In this document: positions 11,001 through 22,400 of the stretch, in pieces
Numbering within the stretch: position 1 is the first letter of the stretch
Layout: the number at the start of each line of letters is the position of its first letter
Assembly: GCA_026413225.1 (NCBI GenBank)
Contig: CM048552.1
Location: forward strand, 197,810,053 to 197,874,052
Direction of reading: 5' to 3'
From: Otis tarda
Lineage: Eukaryota; Chordata; Aves; Otidiformes; Otididae
Length of the DNA stretch: 64,000 bases
The notes under the pieces: generated by a model
What the model saw: only the letters and a program-made list of their open reading frames with translations
The model's database searches: none
Told to the model about the DNA's origin: nothing
Translations under genes and position numbers: made by a program

Positions 11001-12914
11001 TCTGTCTTTGTGATTATTCCCACTATAACAGATCAATGATAAAGAGGTTGCTAAATTATTTTAATATTTATTTATGCTTTCTGTCAATCCCCTCTGGTCT
11101 GCATCTTCGGCCCATTCTTTTCTATGTTCTAGATAATCTTAGATGACCTAATTTGCACACACAACTTCATTTATTATCTCTAATTTGGTGACTCACAATA
11201 GCCTTTCTATGGCCACATAAATTGAATTCTGTACCTTAGTAAATAATTGTTCACAGTGGAAGTTGTTTGGCAAAATCCTGAATAAGAGTGGACTGTAAAT
11301 TTTATTTCTGACCTTGAAATCAATGAAACACCTCATATGTAGCTGGCATTTCATCAGATATCGCTGACGTTCCGTCCTCTATGCAGGTTCTTGAAGATGT
11401 TGCTCTGCTGAATTATGCTGGATTTCTGCTGCCACACAAATGAAGCCACAAAACTGAGTTACTGTGGTTCTCTCTCAATCCTCTTCACTTCTTATACCCT
11501 GTAATGGGGCACCAGGTCAGCCAAAGCTTTGAAGTGAATTTGCATAGACGTTTTCCGTAAGGTAAGCACTGCATAAAAAACAATTAGGACTTACCAACTC
11601 AAATGACTGGCTGATCTTCCCACACGGAGGTTTCCTTTCATTTTCTTACACTTCTGCATTTCTCATTTTTTTTTCAGTGTTTCTCCCTTAACTGTGCAAG
11701 CTTAGCAGATGCTAAAAACCTAGCCTCCTCCTCCTCACCTTCCACCTGCAGCCAGGCTATACAGCCAGGCTGTCTGCAGCTGCTCTCTTACTTACCTGTG
11801 GAAAATGCATGAGACTGCTTACAGGAAGATTTTTCAGGGTAGGATCCATTGTGTGTCATGCGCAATGAAATACTATAAAGTTGCAATAAAAAATTGCAAT
11901 GATTTAATCATACTGAATTTAAATTCAGCAGCCTATCCCACCTATTAGTGTTGGCACATTTATATTCTTGGGACCGGTTACAGAGATCTTTGAAAATAAC
12001 TGAAGATTTTTGATGGAATATAGGTTATCGTTTAAGCATTGGCTTTCCAAATGACATTAAGAAGGTGCTAATTGTCAATCTTTTTCCTGTCTGAGCAGAA
12101 CAGAAGAAACATGTCACTATTTTTGTCAGATCTGCTACTTACAAGTGTGCTCTCTGAAAATGTTTCTACACCACCATTATGAAGCCTAGCAGCATTTATT
12201 GAGAACTTGCATGATGAAAGGTAGGAGTAGATTTTGTATTTTTCTGCTTTCCTTGGTAATTTTGCAACAAAACTCTTCAGATTTCCATCTACACAACTTC
12301 TAGATGCTATAAAATTTATTATGAAATCAACTGATGCTGACACCTTTTTCATTCAGCTTTTACAAGTGAAAGGTTGCATTTGCATGAAAGTACATTTGCA
12401 TTTTCCTATTTACAGAACAAATATAACTATATACAAAGCAGAAATAAAAATGCTTTGTTGGTTATTAACCTCTGCCATATGTGATACACGAGTCTTTAAT
12501 ATATATGGAGTTGCTTTTAGTGGAATTTTTACAATTAAAGCTCTGTGAAATGCTTTAGAAACATGAAGGCAGATACATAGAAACATCGGCTGGAGCTTGT
12601 CTAACAGCAGAGTCAGGGTAAGAAGACACCTGTTTTTCATATTTTTTTTTTTAAACATTATTTACATTTCTGTCTGCAAGATTCTGGATCCGACCCTTAA
12701 ATCTCAGCAGTGGAGCTCTAGCGTAGAATTCAGTTGATTAAACTTAGGTGCCTATTGCTGATTTAGGTGCCCCTGGGGTATCCAAGAGAGCTGTGAAAGA
12801 CCTTTGTCTTCTGGGATAGCTGCTGGAGGTGGGATACTTAAGAGCAGCTCAGGATGCTTTTCTGTAGGCAAGAGTTAAGCCTCTGGTCAATACAGTCAGT
12901 GGAGTTCAGATAAC
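8061..12914. other. AT-rich stretch without recognisable genes
   Basis: Mostly AT-rich, apparently single-copy DNA. A 195-codon frame on the minus strand (7941-8528) partly overlaps the antisense of the preceding CR1 and looks non-coding. Short T runs occur near 8941, 9829 and 10030. No gene, RNA or young transposon was identified. Confidence 0.45.
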
Positions 12915-13068
12915 CATAGAATCATAGAATGGTTGGGGTTGGAAGGGACCTTTAAAGGTCATCTAGTCCAACCCCCTGCAAGGAGCAGGGACATCTCCAA
13001 CCAGATCAGGTTGCTCAGACCCTCATCCAACCTGGCCTTGAATGTTTTCAGGAATGGGGCATCAATGT
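12915..13068 (-). mobile_element. CR1 LINE 3' end, short fragment
   Basis: Reverse-orientation CR1 3' end. It begins with the complement of the ATTCTATG tail (CATAGAATCATAGAAT) and continues through the highly conserved 3' untranslated segment into the last few codons of ORF2. About 154 bp survives, the usual short 5'-truncated form. Confidence 0.92.
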
Positions 13069-13488
13069 AGGTCCCTGTCTTTTTATGGTGAGCTGAATCT
13101 CTCTCTGGGCTTCTTGACTGACTTGATCATATCTCCACTGGCAACAAGGGGAGCAGAGATACCTGGTGCACATGTAGACTTCTAAATTTAGCTGTATTAG
13201 TCTGTGAGCGGAATCCTACCTGAAAAGTTCAAAACATAGCTGTGCTAGAACTGGTATACCGAAATTTCTGTTGTCAGATTTCATTAGCCAGCACTGGTAT
13301 GTCCTTCTTTGATGTATGGTTTTATCCAAAGCAACAGGTGAAAAATTTACCATGGGTCTCTACTAACTGCTGTCAGTTCCTCATTTGTTCTCAGCTGGGA
13401 TATGGCTGCTGCTATTTGGTCTTTATTCTGGGAGTCCACTGGTAATTGTTTTTCTTCTTTCTCTCTTCCCTCTGCCCATCTCTCCAAA

Positions 13489-14464
13489 CATAGAATCATA
13501 GAATCACAAAATCATTTAGGTTAAATAACACCCTTAAGAGTCCAACCGTAAACCTAACGCTGCCAAGTCCACCACTAAACCATGTCCCTAAGCACCACAT
13601 CTACACATCTTTCAGATACCTCCAGGAATGCTGACTGGGCAGCTGGTTGCAGTGCTTGATAACCCTTTCAGTGAAGAAATTTTTCCTAATATCCAATCTA
13701 AACCTCCCCTGGCACAACTTCAGGCTGTTTCCTCTTATCCTAATAACTTGTTACTTGGGAAAAGAGACCAACACACACCTCACTACAGCCTCCTTTCAGG
13801 TAGTAGTAGAGAGTGATAAGGTCTCCCCTCAGTCTCTTCTTCTCCAGACTAAATAACCTCAGTTCCCTCGGCCACGCCTCATAAGACTTGTGCTCTAGAT
13901 CCTTCACCAGCTTTGTCGCTCTTCTCTGGATGTGCTCCAGCACCTTAAAGTCTTTATTGTAGCAAGGGGCCCAAAACCGAACACAGTATTCAAAGTGTGG
14001 CCTCACCAGTGCTGAGTGCAGGGGGGGCAATCACTTCCCTGGTCCTACTGGCCACACTATTCCTGATACAAGCCAGGATGCAATCGACCTTTTTGGCCAC
14101 CCGAGCACACTGCTGGCTCATACTGAGCTGGCTGTTGATGAACACCCCCAGGTCCTTTTCCACCGAGCAGCTTTCCAGCCACTCTTCCCCAAGCCTGTAG
14201 CATTGCATGGGGTTGTTGTGATCCAGGTGCAGGACCCAGCGCTTAATGTTGTTGAATCTCATACAATTGACCTTGGCCCATCACTCCAGTCTGTCCAGAT
14301 CCCTCTGAAGAGTCTTCCTACTCTCAAACAGATCAACACTTCTGCTCAACTTGGTATTGTCTGCAAAATTACCAAGGGTGCACTCAATCCCTTCATCCAG
14401 ATCATTGACAAAGATATTAAACCGAACTGGCCCTAAGACTGAGCCCTGGGGAACACTGCTTGTG
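13489..14464 (-). mobile_element. CR1 LINE 3' half, minus strand
   Basis: About 976 bp of CR1 in reverse orientation. It runs from the complemented ATTCTATG-type tail at 13489 through the ORF2 C-terminal region and the reverse transcriptase palm, ending near 14464. Two open segments of ORF2 remain, in different frames. Divergence and the frame break show that it is dead. Confidence 0.9.
13740..14262 (-). pseudogene. CR1 ORF2 C-terminal remnant in two frames
   Basis: The upstream piece (14262-13990) reads as the reverse transcriptase thumb region, containing [20 protein letters not shown]. The downstream piece (14030-13740) contains [19 protein letters not shown] and [16 protein letters not shown], typical of CR1 ORF2 C-termini. 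The two overlap by about 40 bp in different frames, so a frameshift separates them. The start of each open stretch is arbitrary, since the true ORF2 start is missing. Confidence 0.85.
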
Positions 14465-15614
14465 ATAAATCTTTCTCTTCTTTGGCTCTATGATATACCT
14501 AAATGGACGGTATTTGTTTTAATTTGGCACTATATGTTAATAATGATCAGGTGCTCATATTGATTTGGGCTATTGTTTACCACCCCTAGCAGAGTAGCAT
14601 CCGATGTTTTAAAATACCTTTGGGCTGTCAGGGGAAGATGCTGGCTGACAAAGAGCAGGTTTGCTAAAAGGAGTGCATTGCAACATCTGACAGAGATTTG
14701 CGGAGACCATTAATCCACATCCCTTTTATTATAAGCTTCTTATTTCAAAATAAGTACTGTTCAGAGGAACGCTAGGACAGATGGAGAAGAAAGGCTAGAA
14801 AAGCCTGGGGTATTTACTGTAGTGCTGTCGACACAGCCTCCTACCCGGTGATATTGCTGTCGTACTAAATGTATTTTTCAGCTTGGTGTTTGTTAAACAA
14901 AAACAGAGGCTCTTTTATTTAGCAGCTCATTCTGTGGAGCTTTTTGTTCGCAAGGTCTAAGGATGCTGTTGATGTCCTGGGCAGCATTTTCTCTCCTTCA
15001 TGGGAAATTGCTCTAATGTAAAAGGCCGCGTACGAGCTATTCCAGAGATTGTAACAGCCGTCATGCCGGCTCACACAGGCACAGCACTATCGCTGTAATA
15101 GTCTTGAAAGCTTCTTAATAGGTTATGCCGACCCAACTCAAATGTGTTAGATCTCCCTGCATTATCATTACACAACACTCTGCCATCAAAAAGTTGGTTG
15201 CAACAAGTGAGAATGGCATCAAAATAACCACGTTCTGTGCATTTATGCTCTGTCAGATATTTTTTTTGCCTTTATACAAAATAATTCCTCTTGAATGTCA
15301 TCTAGGCACATTAATAGTACAGATTTCATGCAGATTTATGAAAGCTTGATTCATTTCTATATAACTCAATTTCTTCTCAGCTGCTAATGTGAGTAGGGAA
15401 TTGTGTTCAGGACATAGACTCTGCTCAGCATATGGTCCACAGCCAGCAGCAGATAACACCTCCTAGCTGTTGCAGTCTCCAGGACTGCTCCCAGAGATTA
15501 TTCAGTCTTTTCAGAGTCTATTTCCCATAAAGCTCGCCCATAGTGGGGTGGTCCGTTTGCAACAGACACGGCAGTAGGTAACAAGATTTAAAAAAAAAAT
15601 CTCTGTAACATAAC
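14465..15614. other. Single-copy-looking stretch with possible conserved noncoding element
   Basis: No gene found. The segment at about 14840-15125 keeps scattered CpG dinucleotides (for example GCCGCGTACGAG near 15026) in otherwise AT-rich sequence and has no transposon similarity. That is compatible with a constrained noncoding element, but comparative data would be needed. The last bases (15610-15614, ATAAC) are the left duplication of the next LTR. Confidence 0.4.
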
Positions 15615-16192
15615 TGTCATGGTTTAACCCTAGCTGGCAACTGAGCCCCACACAGCCACTCACTCACCTTCCCCCGGTGGGATGGGGGAGAGAATCAGAA
15701 GAGTAAAAGAGAGAAAACTCGTGGGTTTAATGGGTAAAGCAAAGACTATGCACGCAAGCAAAGCAAAACAAAGAATTCATGCACTACTTCCCATCTACAG
15801 GCAGGTGTTCAGCCGTCTCCAAGAAAGCAGGGCTCCATCACAGGTAATGGTTACTTGGGAAGACAAAACACCATAACTCTGAATGTTCCCCTACTTTCTT
15901 CTTCTTACCTCAGCTTTTACTGCTGATCATGATGCCATACAATATGGGACAACCCTTTGATCAGTTGGGGTCAGCTGTCCCAGCTGTGTCCCCTCCCAGC
16001 TTCTTGTGCACCCCCAGCCCACTCACTGGTGGGGTGGTGTGAGAAACAGAAAAGGCCTTGACTCTGTGTAAGCACTGCTCAGCAATAACCAAAAATTCTC
16101 TTTATTATCAACACTTTTCAGCACACATCTGAAATAGCCCCATGCTAGCTACTGTCAAGCAAATTAACTCTATCCTGGCCAAAACCAGCACA
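15615..16192 (-). mobile_element. Solo ERVL-like LTR
   Basis: A 578-bp solo LTR in reverse orientation. On the window strand it begins TGTCATGGTTTAACCC and ends AAAACCAGCACA, the terminal pattern of a common avian ERVL LTR family. The flanking 5-mers are ATAAC (15610-15614) and GTAAC (16193-16197), a 5-bp duplication with one mismatch, which fits ERVL. The GGTGGGATGGGGGAGAGAATC and GTGTAAGCACTGCTCAGCAATAA landmarks are also present. No interior region remains, so it is probably a recombination product. The exact subfamily is not assigned. Confidence 0.85.
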
Positions 16193-16197
16193 GTAAC

Positions 16198-17569
16198 ACA
16201 GAAGTAGCTGCATGTCAGTACCCTCTGTTACACTGATGTGAATCTGGAGAAACTCTGTTGACCTAAGTAGCATCTATTTTAACCTTACTCCTGATTAGGG
16301 ATGGCAGAAAGAAACATATGTTTGCTGCTGGATTTGGAACTTGAAAAACAGGGTCCTTAGTCCACTGTGAGCAGCAGGATTAAACTATCTTCTTCCTCCC
16401 TCCTTGTCCAGTGTAACCCAATTTTGATCTCTGTGAAAGGTGACAGCATGGGCCAGTTTTCCAGTTTCTACCTCTTTTCCTAGTTCACTATAACAGTTAC
16501 CAGTAACCAGGATGGCCATTTCTCTGCTGCATGCCTGTAACAGCTGAAAAACAAAGTGAAGCCGTGACACAATTTCTCATGTGTTACTGCCTGGTCATTG
16601 CATCATAGCAAGTTGCAGTTGCTACAGATCAGATTCAAAGTGGTGACTTGAAATCATTTTTTTTCCCCAGTGTCTTCCTTTCAAGATCTAGCACATGATG
16701 TTATGTGTCATTTATAGGTTCAGCAAAACAAGTTTGCCCTTCTTATTTATAAGGCTTTTAGTAGTCACCAGGGGTTGGGTAAATCTGCTGGCATCCTGTG
16801 TTCTGCAGCTGTCTATTATGACTAACTCAAGTTTGGTATGCCTCTTGCTGGCTTCCTTTGTGCATTACTTTGTTTAAATTGGAGAGTTATATTACTTCTT
16901 ATTGGCATAAGTTTACATCTTCAGAACACCATACGTTGGCTGAGACTAATCCAATTTATTCCTTGCTGACAGGAATATGGGAGGGACTGTCACTTGCTAG
17001 TCTCAGTATGAAATGTGATTTCATACTGACTTGCCTCAAAAATGCAAAGCCAAGCAAGAGTGTTACAGAATGGAGATATTTTAAAAATCATGATAGTTGG
17101 GAAAGTTTTGCATTTTGCTCAGCCTTTTTTCAAACTTGCATGGCTTTGTTGCCTTTACAGTACACCCTTGTTGATTTATCATTCTTGTTGGATTTAACTC
17201 TCTAGGATCTAACATTTGCAAGCTTGGAGAGTCCATATGCTTCAGTAATTGTTTTAATTGAAGGAGATTCAGCATGTTTTGACACTAGAGTAGCCTTTTT
17301 GTGCATCAAAAATTAGGTCAGACTGTAAATGAAAATTATCACCAGAGTACATTTGTCTACCTCCTAGACACAGTGACACCCCTCCTAAGAAGGGGACTTT
17401 CTAGATGAGTGTCTCCTGCATGGTCCAGGGCATACTTGATTCTCTTAGATGCCAGTTACTGCATGACTTAAGTGGGAAAAGAGGGTTTGAGAAGGTTCTT
17501 CAGACCAGAAATAAGAGGTAGATGCCAAATTATAGAAATGTTGTATTCTGGAAGCAAGCAATGCCTTCT
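16198..17569. other. AT-rich stretch without recognisable genes
   Basis: No transposon or coding signature recognised. The open frame at 16858-17205 (115 codons) has no identifiable domain and sits in AT-rich DNA. I regard it as chance. Confidence 0.45.
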
Positions 17570-17793
17570 TGTCTGCGGCTAGGAAAATCACTCTTAGTAA
17601 AAATATTAGTTGCTTGACTCATCTAGTGGCCTTCTACGATGGAGTTACTGCATCAGTGGACAATGGGAGAGCTATGGACTTCATCTACCTGGACTTCTGT
17701 AAGGCCTTTGATAGAATCCCTCCCAACACTTTTTCTGCTAAATTGGACAGATATGGGTTCGACAGAGGGACTGTTAGATGGATAAGGAATTGA
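17569..17793 (+). pseudogene. CR1 ORF2 reverse transcriptase fragment
   Basis: An open stretch of about 70 codons with the CR1 reverse transcriptase pattern [20 protein letters not shown] and then YLDFCKAFD, where the first catalytic aspartate lies. It ends at a TGA within WIRN-LDG, where intact CR1 reads tryptophan. The remaining reverse transcriptase continues after that stop and further frame breaks. Confidence 0.85.
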
Positions 17794-18080
17794 CTGGATG
17801 GCCGCATCTGCAGAGTTAGTCGATGGCTCAATGTCCTAGTGGACACCGGTAACAAGTAGTGCCCCTCAAGGGTCCATACTGAGACCAGTACTGTTTAATG
17901 CCTTCATCAACAACATAGGCAGTGGGATTGAGTGCACCCTCAGCAGGTCTGCAGATGACACCAAGCCGAGTGGTGCAGTCAACACACTAGTGGGAAGGGA
18001 TGCCATCCAGAGGGGCCTTGACAGACTTGAGAAGTGGGCCCATGTAAACCTCAAGAAGTTCAATGAGGCCAAGTGCTCTC
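17570..18080 (+). mobile_element. CR1 LINE internal fragment (reverse transcriptase)
   Basis: Forward CR1 fragment covering the central reverse transcriptase domain only. The palm motif A region [12 protein letters not shown] is readable at about 17683-17718. The catalytic ADD follows at 17951-17959, preceded by serine (TCT, 17948-17950) where CR1 has phenylalanine, so the F/YADD box is damaged. Both the 5' part and the 3' tail are missing. Confidence 0.88.
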
Positions 18081-19049
18081 TTTTTATCTCTCAGATACCC
18101 CAAAGATGTTTTTCTGTCATCTGAAAATCACTTTTATTTAACAGTTGAGAAAAGAATTTCTGTCTACTGAGAAACACACGCTGGATGTTTAACACTTAGT
18201 AACTGTATAACCAGTAGTCACCTGAAATGAGATGGGGAAAAATAAAGGGTGCAATTGATTTTTACTTAGTTTTTTCACAAAAGTTTATTGTTTTAAAATG
18301 TGTAACAAATTGCTACAGCTCTGGAATGGAGTGCTGTCATGCAAATTCTGTACAAGACTGAAACAAATACTTTCACTTGTATAATTAATTTTAGACATTG
18401 ATTAAAGGCATTGTTCTTACTTGAAAGAATGGAATTCGACAAAGGGTGTTCTGTTGCTGTCAAAATATTGAGTACAGTAATGTAGGCAGGCTGAATTCAA
18501 TTCTCTGCCCTACGGTGATTTCATGGGCAAGCAGGAACAGACTGAAGCAGTTAAAGTTTAGCGTCCTTGCTGCCTCCTGGAGTTCAAAGCTCATCTGTGG
18601 GTATGAACCTGCTTGCAGAGCCTGAAAGCTGTGCTGGGAGCTGCCTAAGCAGCTACTTACATGAGGAGTGTGGTCTCAGATTATAGTTAGTACTGGTGAA
18701 GATCGTCTATGTGGACACCTCCAGTGTGGGCACCTCTATCAGAATTGGTTATTCTCTGTTCTCTGTATAGTCAGGGTAGACACACAGGTAATGTATTGTC
18801 AGGTAGACATTTCTGAGCACTTCCTAAGGGCATGAACTGCTCTGGAGATCTAATAGGAATAAGGAATCTCTCTGCCTTGCATCTGATTCACAGAGGAGCT
18901 TTGGTGGGAGATAGATCCTCTCCTACTACGTGCACAGAAAGTTACGCTTGAGCATAGAGGGAACTTTGCTATGCAAGATAGAAAATCAAATGCCTTTAAG
19001 GAGCCCTATATATTTATTTGTTCATTTGTCCATTGCCTCCCCGTTCTCT
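18081..19049. other. AT-rich stretch without recognisable genes
   Basis: Nothing recognised beyond short T runs and AT-rich sequence. No frame longer than about 60 codons has any resemblance to a protein. Confidence 0.45.
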
Positions 19050-19490
19050 CTCCCCTTGTTGAACTTCATGAGATTCCCACTTGCCCATTTCTCCAGCCTG
19101 TCAAGGTCTCTCTGAATGGCAACACAATTGTCTTGGACATCCTCCCAATTTTGTATCTGCAGACTTGCTGAGAGTGCACTCTGTGCCATCATCCAGGTCA
19201 TTAATGAAGCTGTTAAACAATGTTGGCCCCAGTATCAGTCCTTGGGATACACAGATAGTTACAGGCCTTCAGCTGGACTTAATGCTTCTGATCACAAACC
19301 TTAGAGTCCAGTAGTTCAGCCAGTTTTCAATCCACTTCACAGTCCACTTGTCCATAGTCCATCAGTTTATCTACAAGAATGTTATGGGAGACAACACTGA
19401 ATGCCTTGCTGAAGTCAAGACAAACAACATCCACTGCTCTTCCCTCTTCCACTGAGCCAGTCATTTTAAAAGGCACTCTTCCCTAGGTTG
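19050..19490 (-). mobile_element. CR1 LINE internal fragment, minus strand
   Basis: Reverse-orientation CR1 reverse transcriptase region. Recognisable complemented segments are CCTGTCAAGGTCTCTCTGAA near 19096, GAGTGCACTCTGTGCCATCA near 19171 and ACAACACTGAATGCCTTGC near 19393. They correspond to the same ORF2 region as the copies at 13489-14464 and 17570-18080. The 3' tail is absent and the frame is broken. Confidence 0.85.
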
Positions 19491-22400
19491 TGTAGGTGCA
19501 GGCCCTCCTAGCTTTTAAAATGTACATCTCCTAGATATTACATAAGATAAATAAGTAGGAACAGATCCAAATTATCTTAAAAAGCCCTGAGGGCAACTGA
19601 GTTCTCTTTGCAAAATGAAGGAGTGGGCTTTAATTTCTCCATTACGTTTCAATTCCTGCCTGTTGTTGGAATAGACACAAGAAAGCCCAAATGTTTGTTT
19701 TTTTTTTTTCTGTGGCATATTACAAAGACAGAACTGAAGTTCCGTTTTGTGAGAGGAGTTTTATTAGAGAACTAGAACAATATATTTTTTTCCTCCTGTA
19801 TTTTCAGTCCAAGAGCAGAAATTACAAGAAGCTCATGAAAAAAAGCTGTTTGGTGGGGTTTTTGGGACAACATTGAGAATGACTACAACCAGAAGTGTTT
19901 AGGAGAAGATATGCAGCTTTAAAATATTTTTTTCATATCTGAACTCAGCCTAAATTATCTTCCTATTTTTTTCCCTAATACCGAAGTTTAGGCAGGAGAA
20001 ATGATTTTCCACTGGGAGTTCCATGTTATGATAGAAGAGGATGTAATGGCTCCTTTTATTTTCTAGTGTCTTACAGGACTGTAAAATCACATCTAAATTG
20101 AGAAAATAGCTCAGTTTCTGAAAGAGGAAACTGGTGCAACTGCCAATTTTTAATCCACCAGTGCGACAAGCCAACAAAAGCTTTGCATAAAAATTCTTGT
20201 CATATTTACATTTATTGAATTGAGTATATCCAACCACCGACATACCAGCTCCTTCCCTAGAAGTCTATGTGAAAGGAAATAAGTTTAATTGTATTAGAAC
20301 GAGGCAGGCTAGATTTGCAATTTGAAGAGCTCGGGTAGCTGGAGACTAATTTTTCTTGAAACAGTTAATTTCATAACAATTTTTGAGGTTCCGTTTTGCA
20401 TGTGGTTTGAGAGAGTGTGTTAGAGTGCCTTGGAGCTTACAGAGCAATTACCTTTGACACACTACAGGATGAATAGTGTACCCATTGGAATATAAAATAA
20501 TTCTCTGTTTGGAAGCATACTTGGCCCATGATTCATAAAAATACCAATATGTTACTATGTGTTATGTGAAGTTTGAAAATTGCTGTTATATTGCCCCTAC
20601 CATTTAAGGAATGTTTCTTGCTTTTAAAGTACATATAAGTATTACAGAGCTTTGAGACAATGATTGTACTAGTCTTGACAGTAGCCTAAGGAAGGCACAG
20701 AGACAAAAGTCAGAGTCTCTTGACCTTTATAAACATTTCTTATTGTGGTAGAGCCAGTGTGGTTGTTTTTGGTTCAGAAGACCGTAGTTCACAAACTCCC
20801 CTCTGACTGCTGGGTGTATTATGTGTACAGGGAAACCATGGCCTTCCAGTATTTTCAGGCTAAAGGTAGATCTGCATAATGTTGTATGATGATCAAAACT
20901 CTGTTTTGTACATTGAAAGTATCAAAATTACATTTCTATAAAACAGAATCTACTCCAATTTATTGATAATTGTTTCCTGAAGTGTTGCCAAAGATCACTT
21001 AAAAATGGACCAAATCCTGAAATTTTCCCTCCATCTGAAATCATCCCATAGCAAGACCTAATTTAACTAATTTAGAGAATTTATTTATTGTAATCAGGTT
21101 TGGAAATTAGGTGTGAATTTGGCCAAAATCATGAAGTACATGCATCCTTTCAAGCGAATGGCTCATGGATGAAATCACACCTACATTTCGAAGAAATTAT
21201 GAGGCTAAGATTTAAGTTGTTTGATCCACCAAAAGGAAAGATTTTATAATAAAATACTTGGAAAAAACAATGGAAGAGGACTAAGCTGAAGGTACTATTT
21301 TTATAAGCCCTGGGCTTTTCCTGCCATGTGCTTGGAACTGATGGAGTACAAGACTTAAGCAAACAAATCTAAGTAGCTCAGGATCTGACATGTAGATTAG
21401 GAAAAACATGAGGCTAGATATACAGACATTATTAAGAAACTTACAGCACTGGGTACAGATAGAGACAGTCTCAGATAAAGTAATGTAGTCTCCAAAACTT
21501 GGCACTTCTGAAGTCCTAGAATGAAGTTTGTCTGGGAATTGCCCCAGTTTCTGCTGCCAGAGGACCATGTCCTGTGGTAGGCATTGTTAAAAGTCAGCAG
21601 GATTTTTGAACAGCGTTTTTAGTAAGGAGAAACCAAACTTACTCAGGAACTTATAGATTGTACGTAGGACACTGACAGGATTTAATCTACTGCAGATAAC
21701 TGCTTGGATTGCCATAATGCTGTAAAGAGTCTCTGGTTATCGGACTTCACTCTTGGCATACCGATGCACATCCCAGTCACCGGGAACGTCAAAACAGATC
21801 CTCCCTCTACTACGAGCCTCTGACCCAGGAGGTGAAGGGGAGGTGCCATTGCCTGTTGGATAAAGAAATCCTATGACAAAAGTTGAGCAGCTCTGGCCTC
21901 ATCCTGTGGACAGTGATGGCATGCACCAGATCACTGCAAGACACCAGGTCATTGCAAGGTGGCTCACCTTTCCTGGGAGGATCTCAGAGAGGTTTGGTGA
22001 AGGTGGCTGTTACTGGTCTGGTGCCACTCAGGCTGCAGAGCTGTGCTGTGAAGGGGAATGAAGGAGTGAGCTGGTGGTCTGCAAGTGTGTCCCAAAACTA
22101 TCCACTTTCTCTGGAGACTTTTGGGGTTGGATTTGAGAAAACATTGCTTAATTATCTCATCAGACTCCCTGAACCTGGAAGTAATTGTGTTTTAATTCAC
22201 TTTTCATAATATGCTTTGTTTTTATGAACCTTGTGTGGAGCATTCACTATGTAAATAAATTACATTTTCACTTTTCCCCCTTCGTCCCACATTGGGCTCC
22301 TTTAATACTCACTTGGCTTGTATCTTAGAAGAAAACAATCACAAACCGGAAAGACTGGAGCTCTTTAGTTTAAACAAATCCCTTATTCTGGAGCTGAAAA

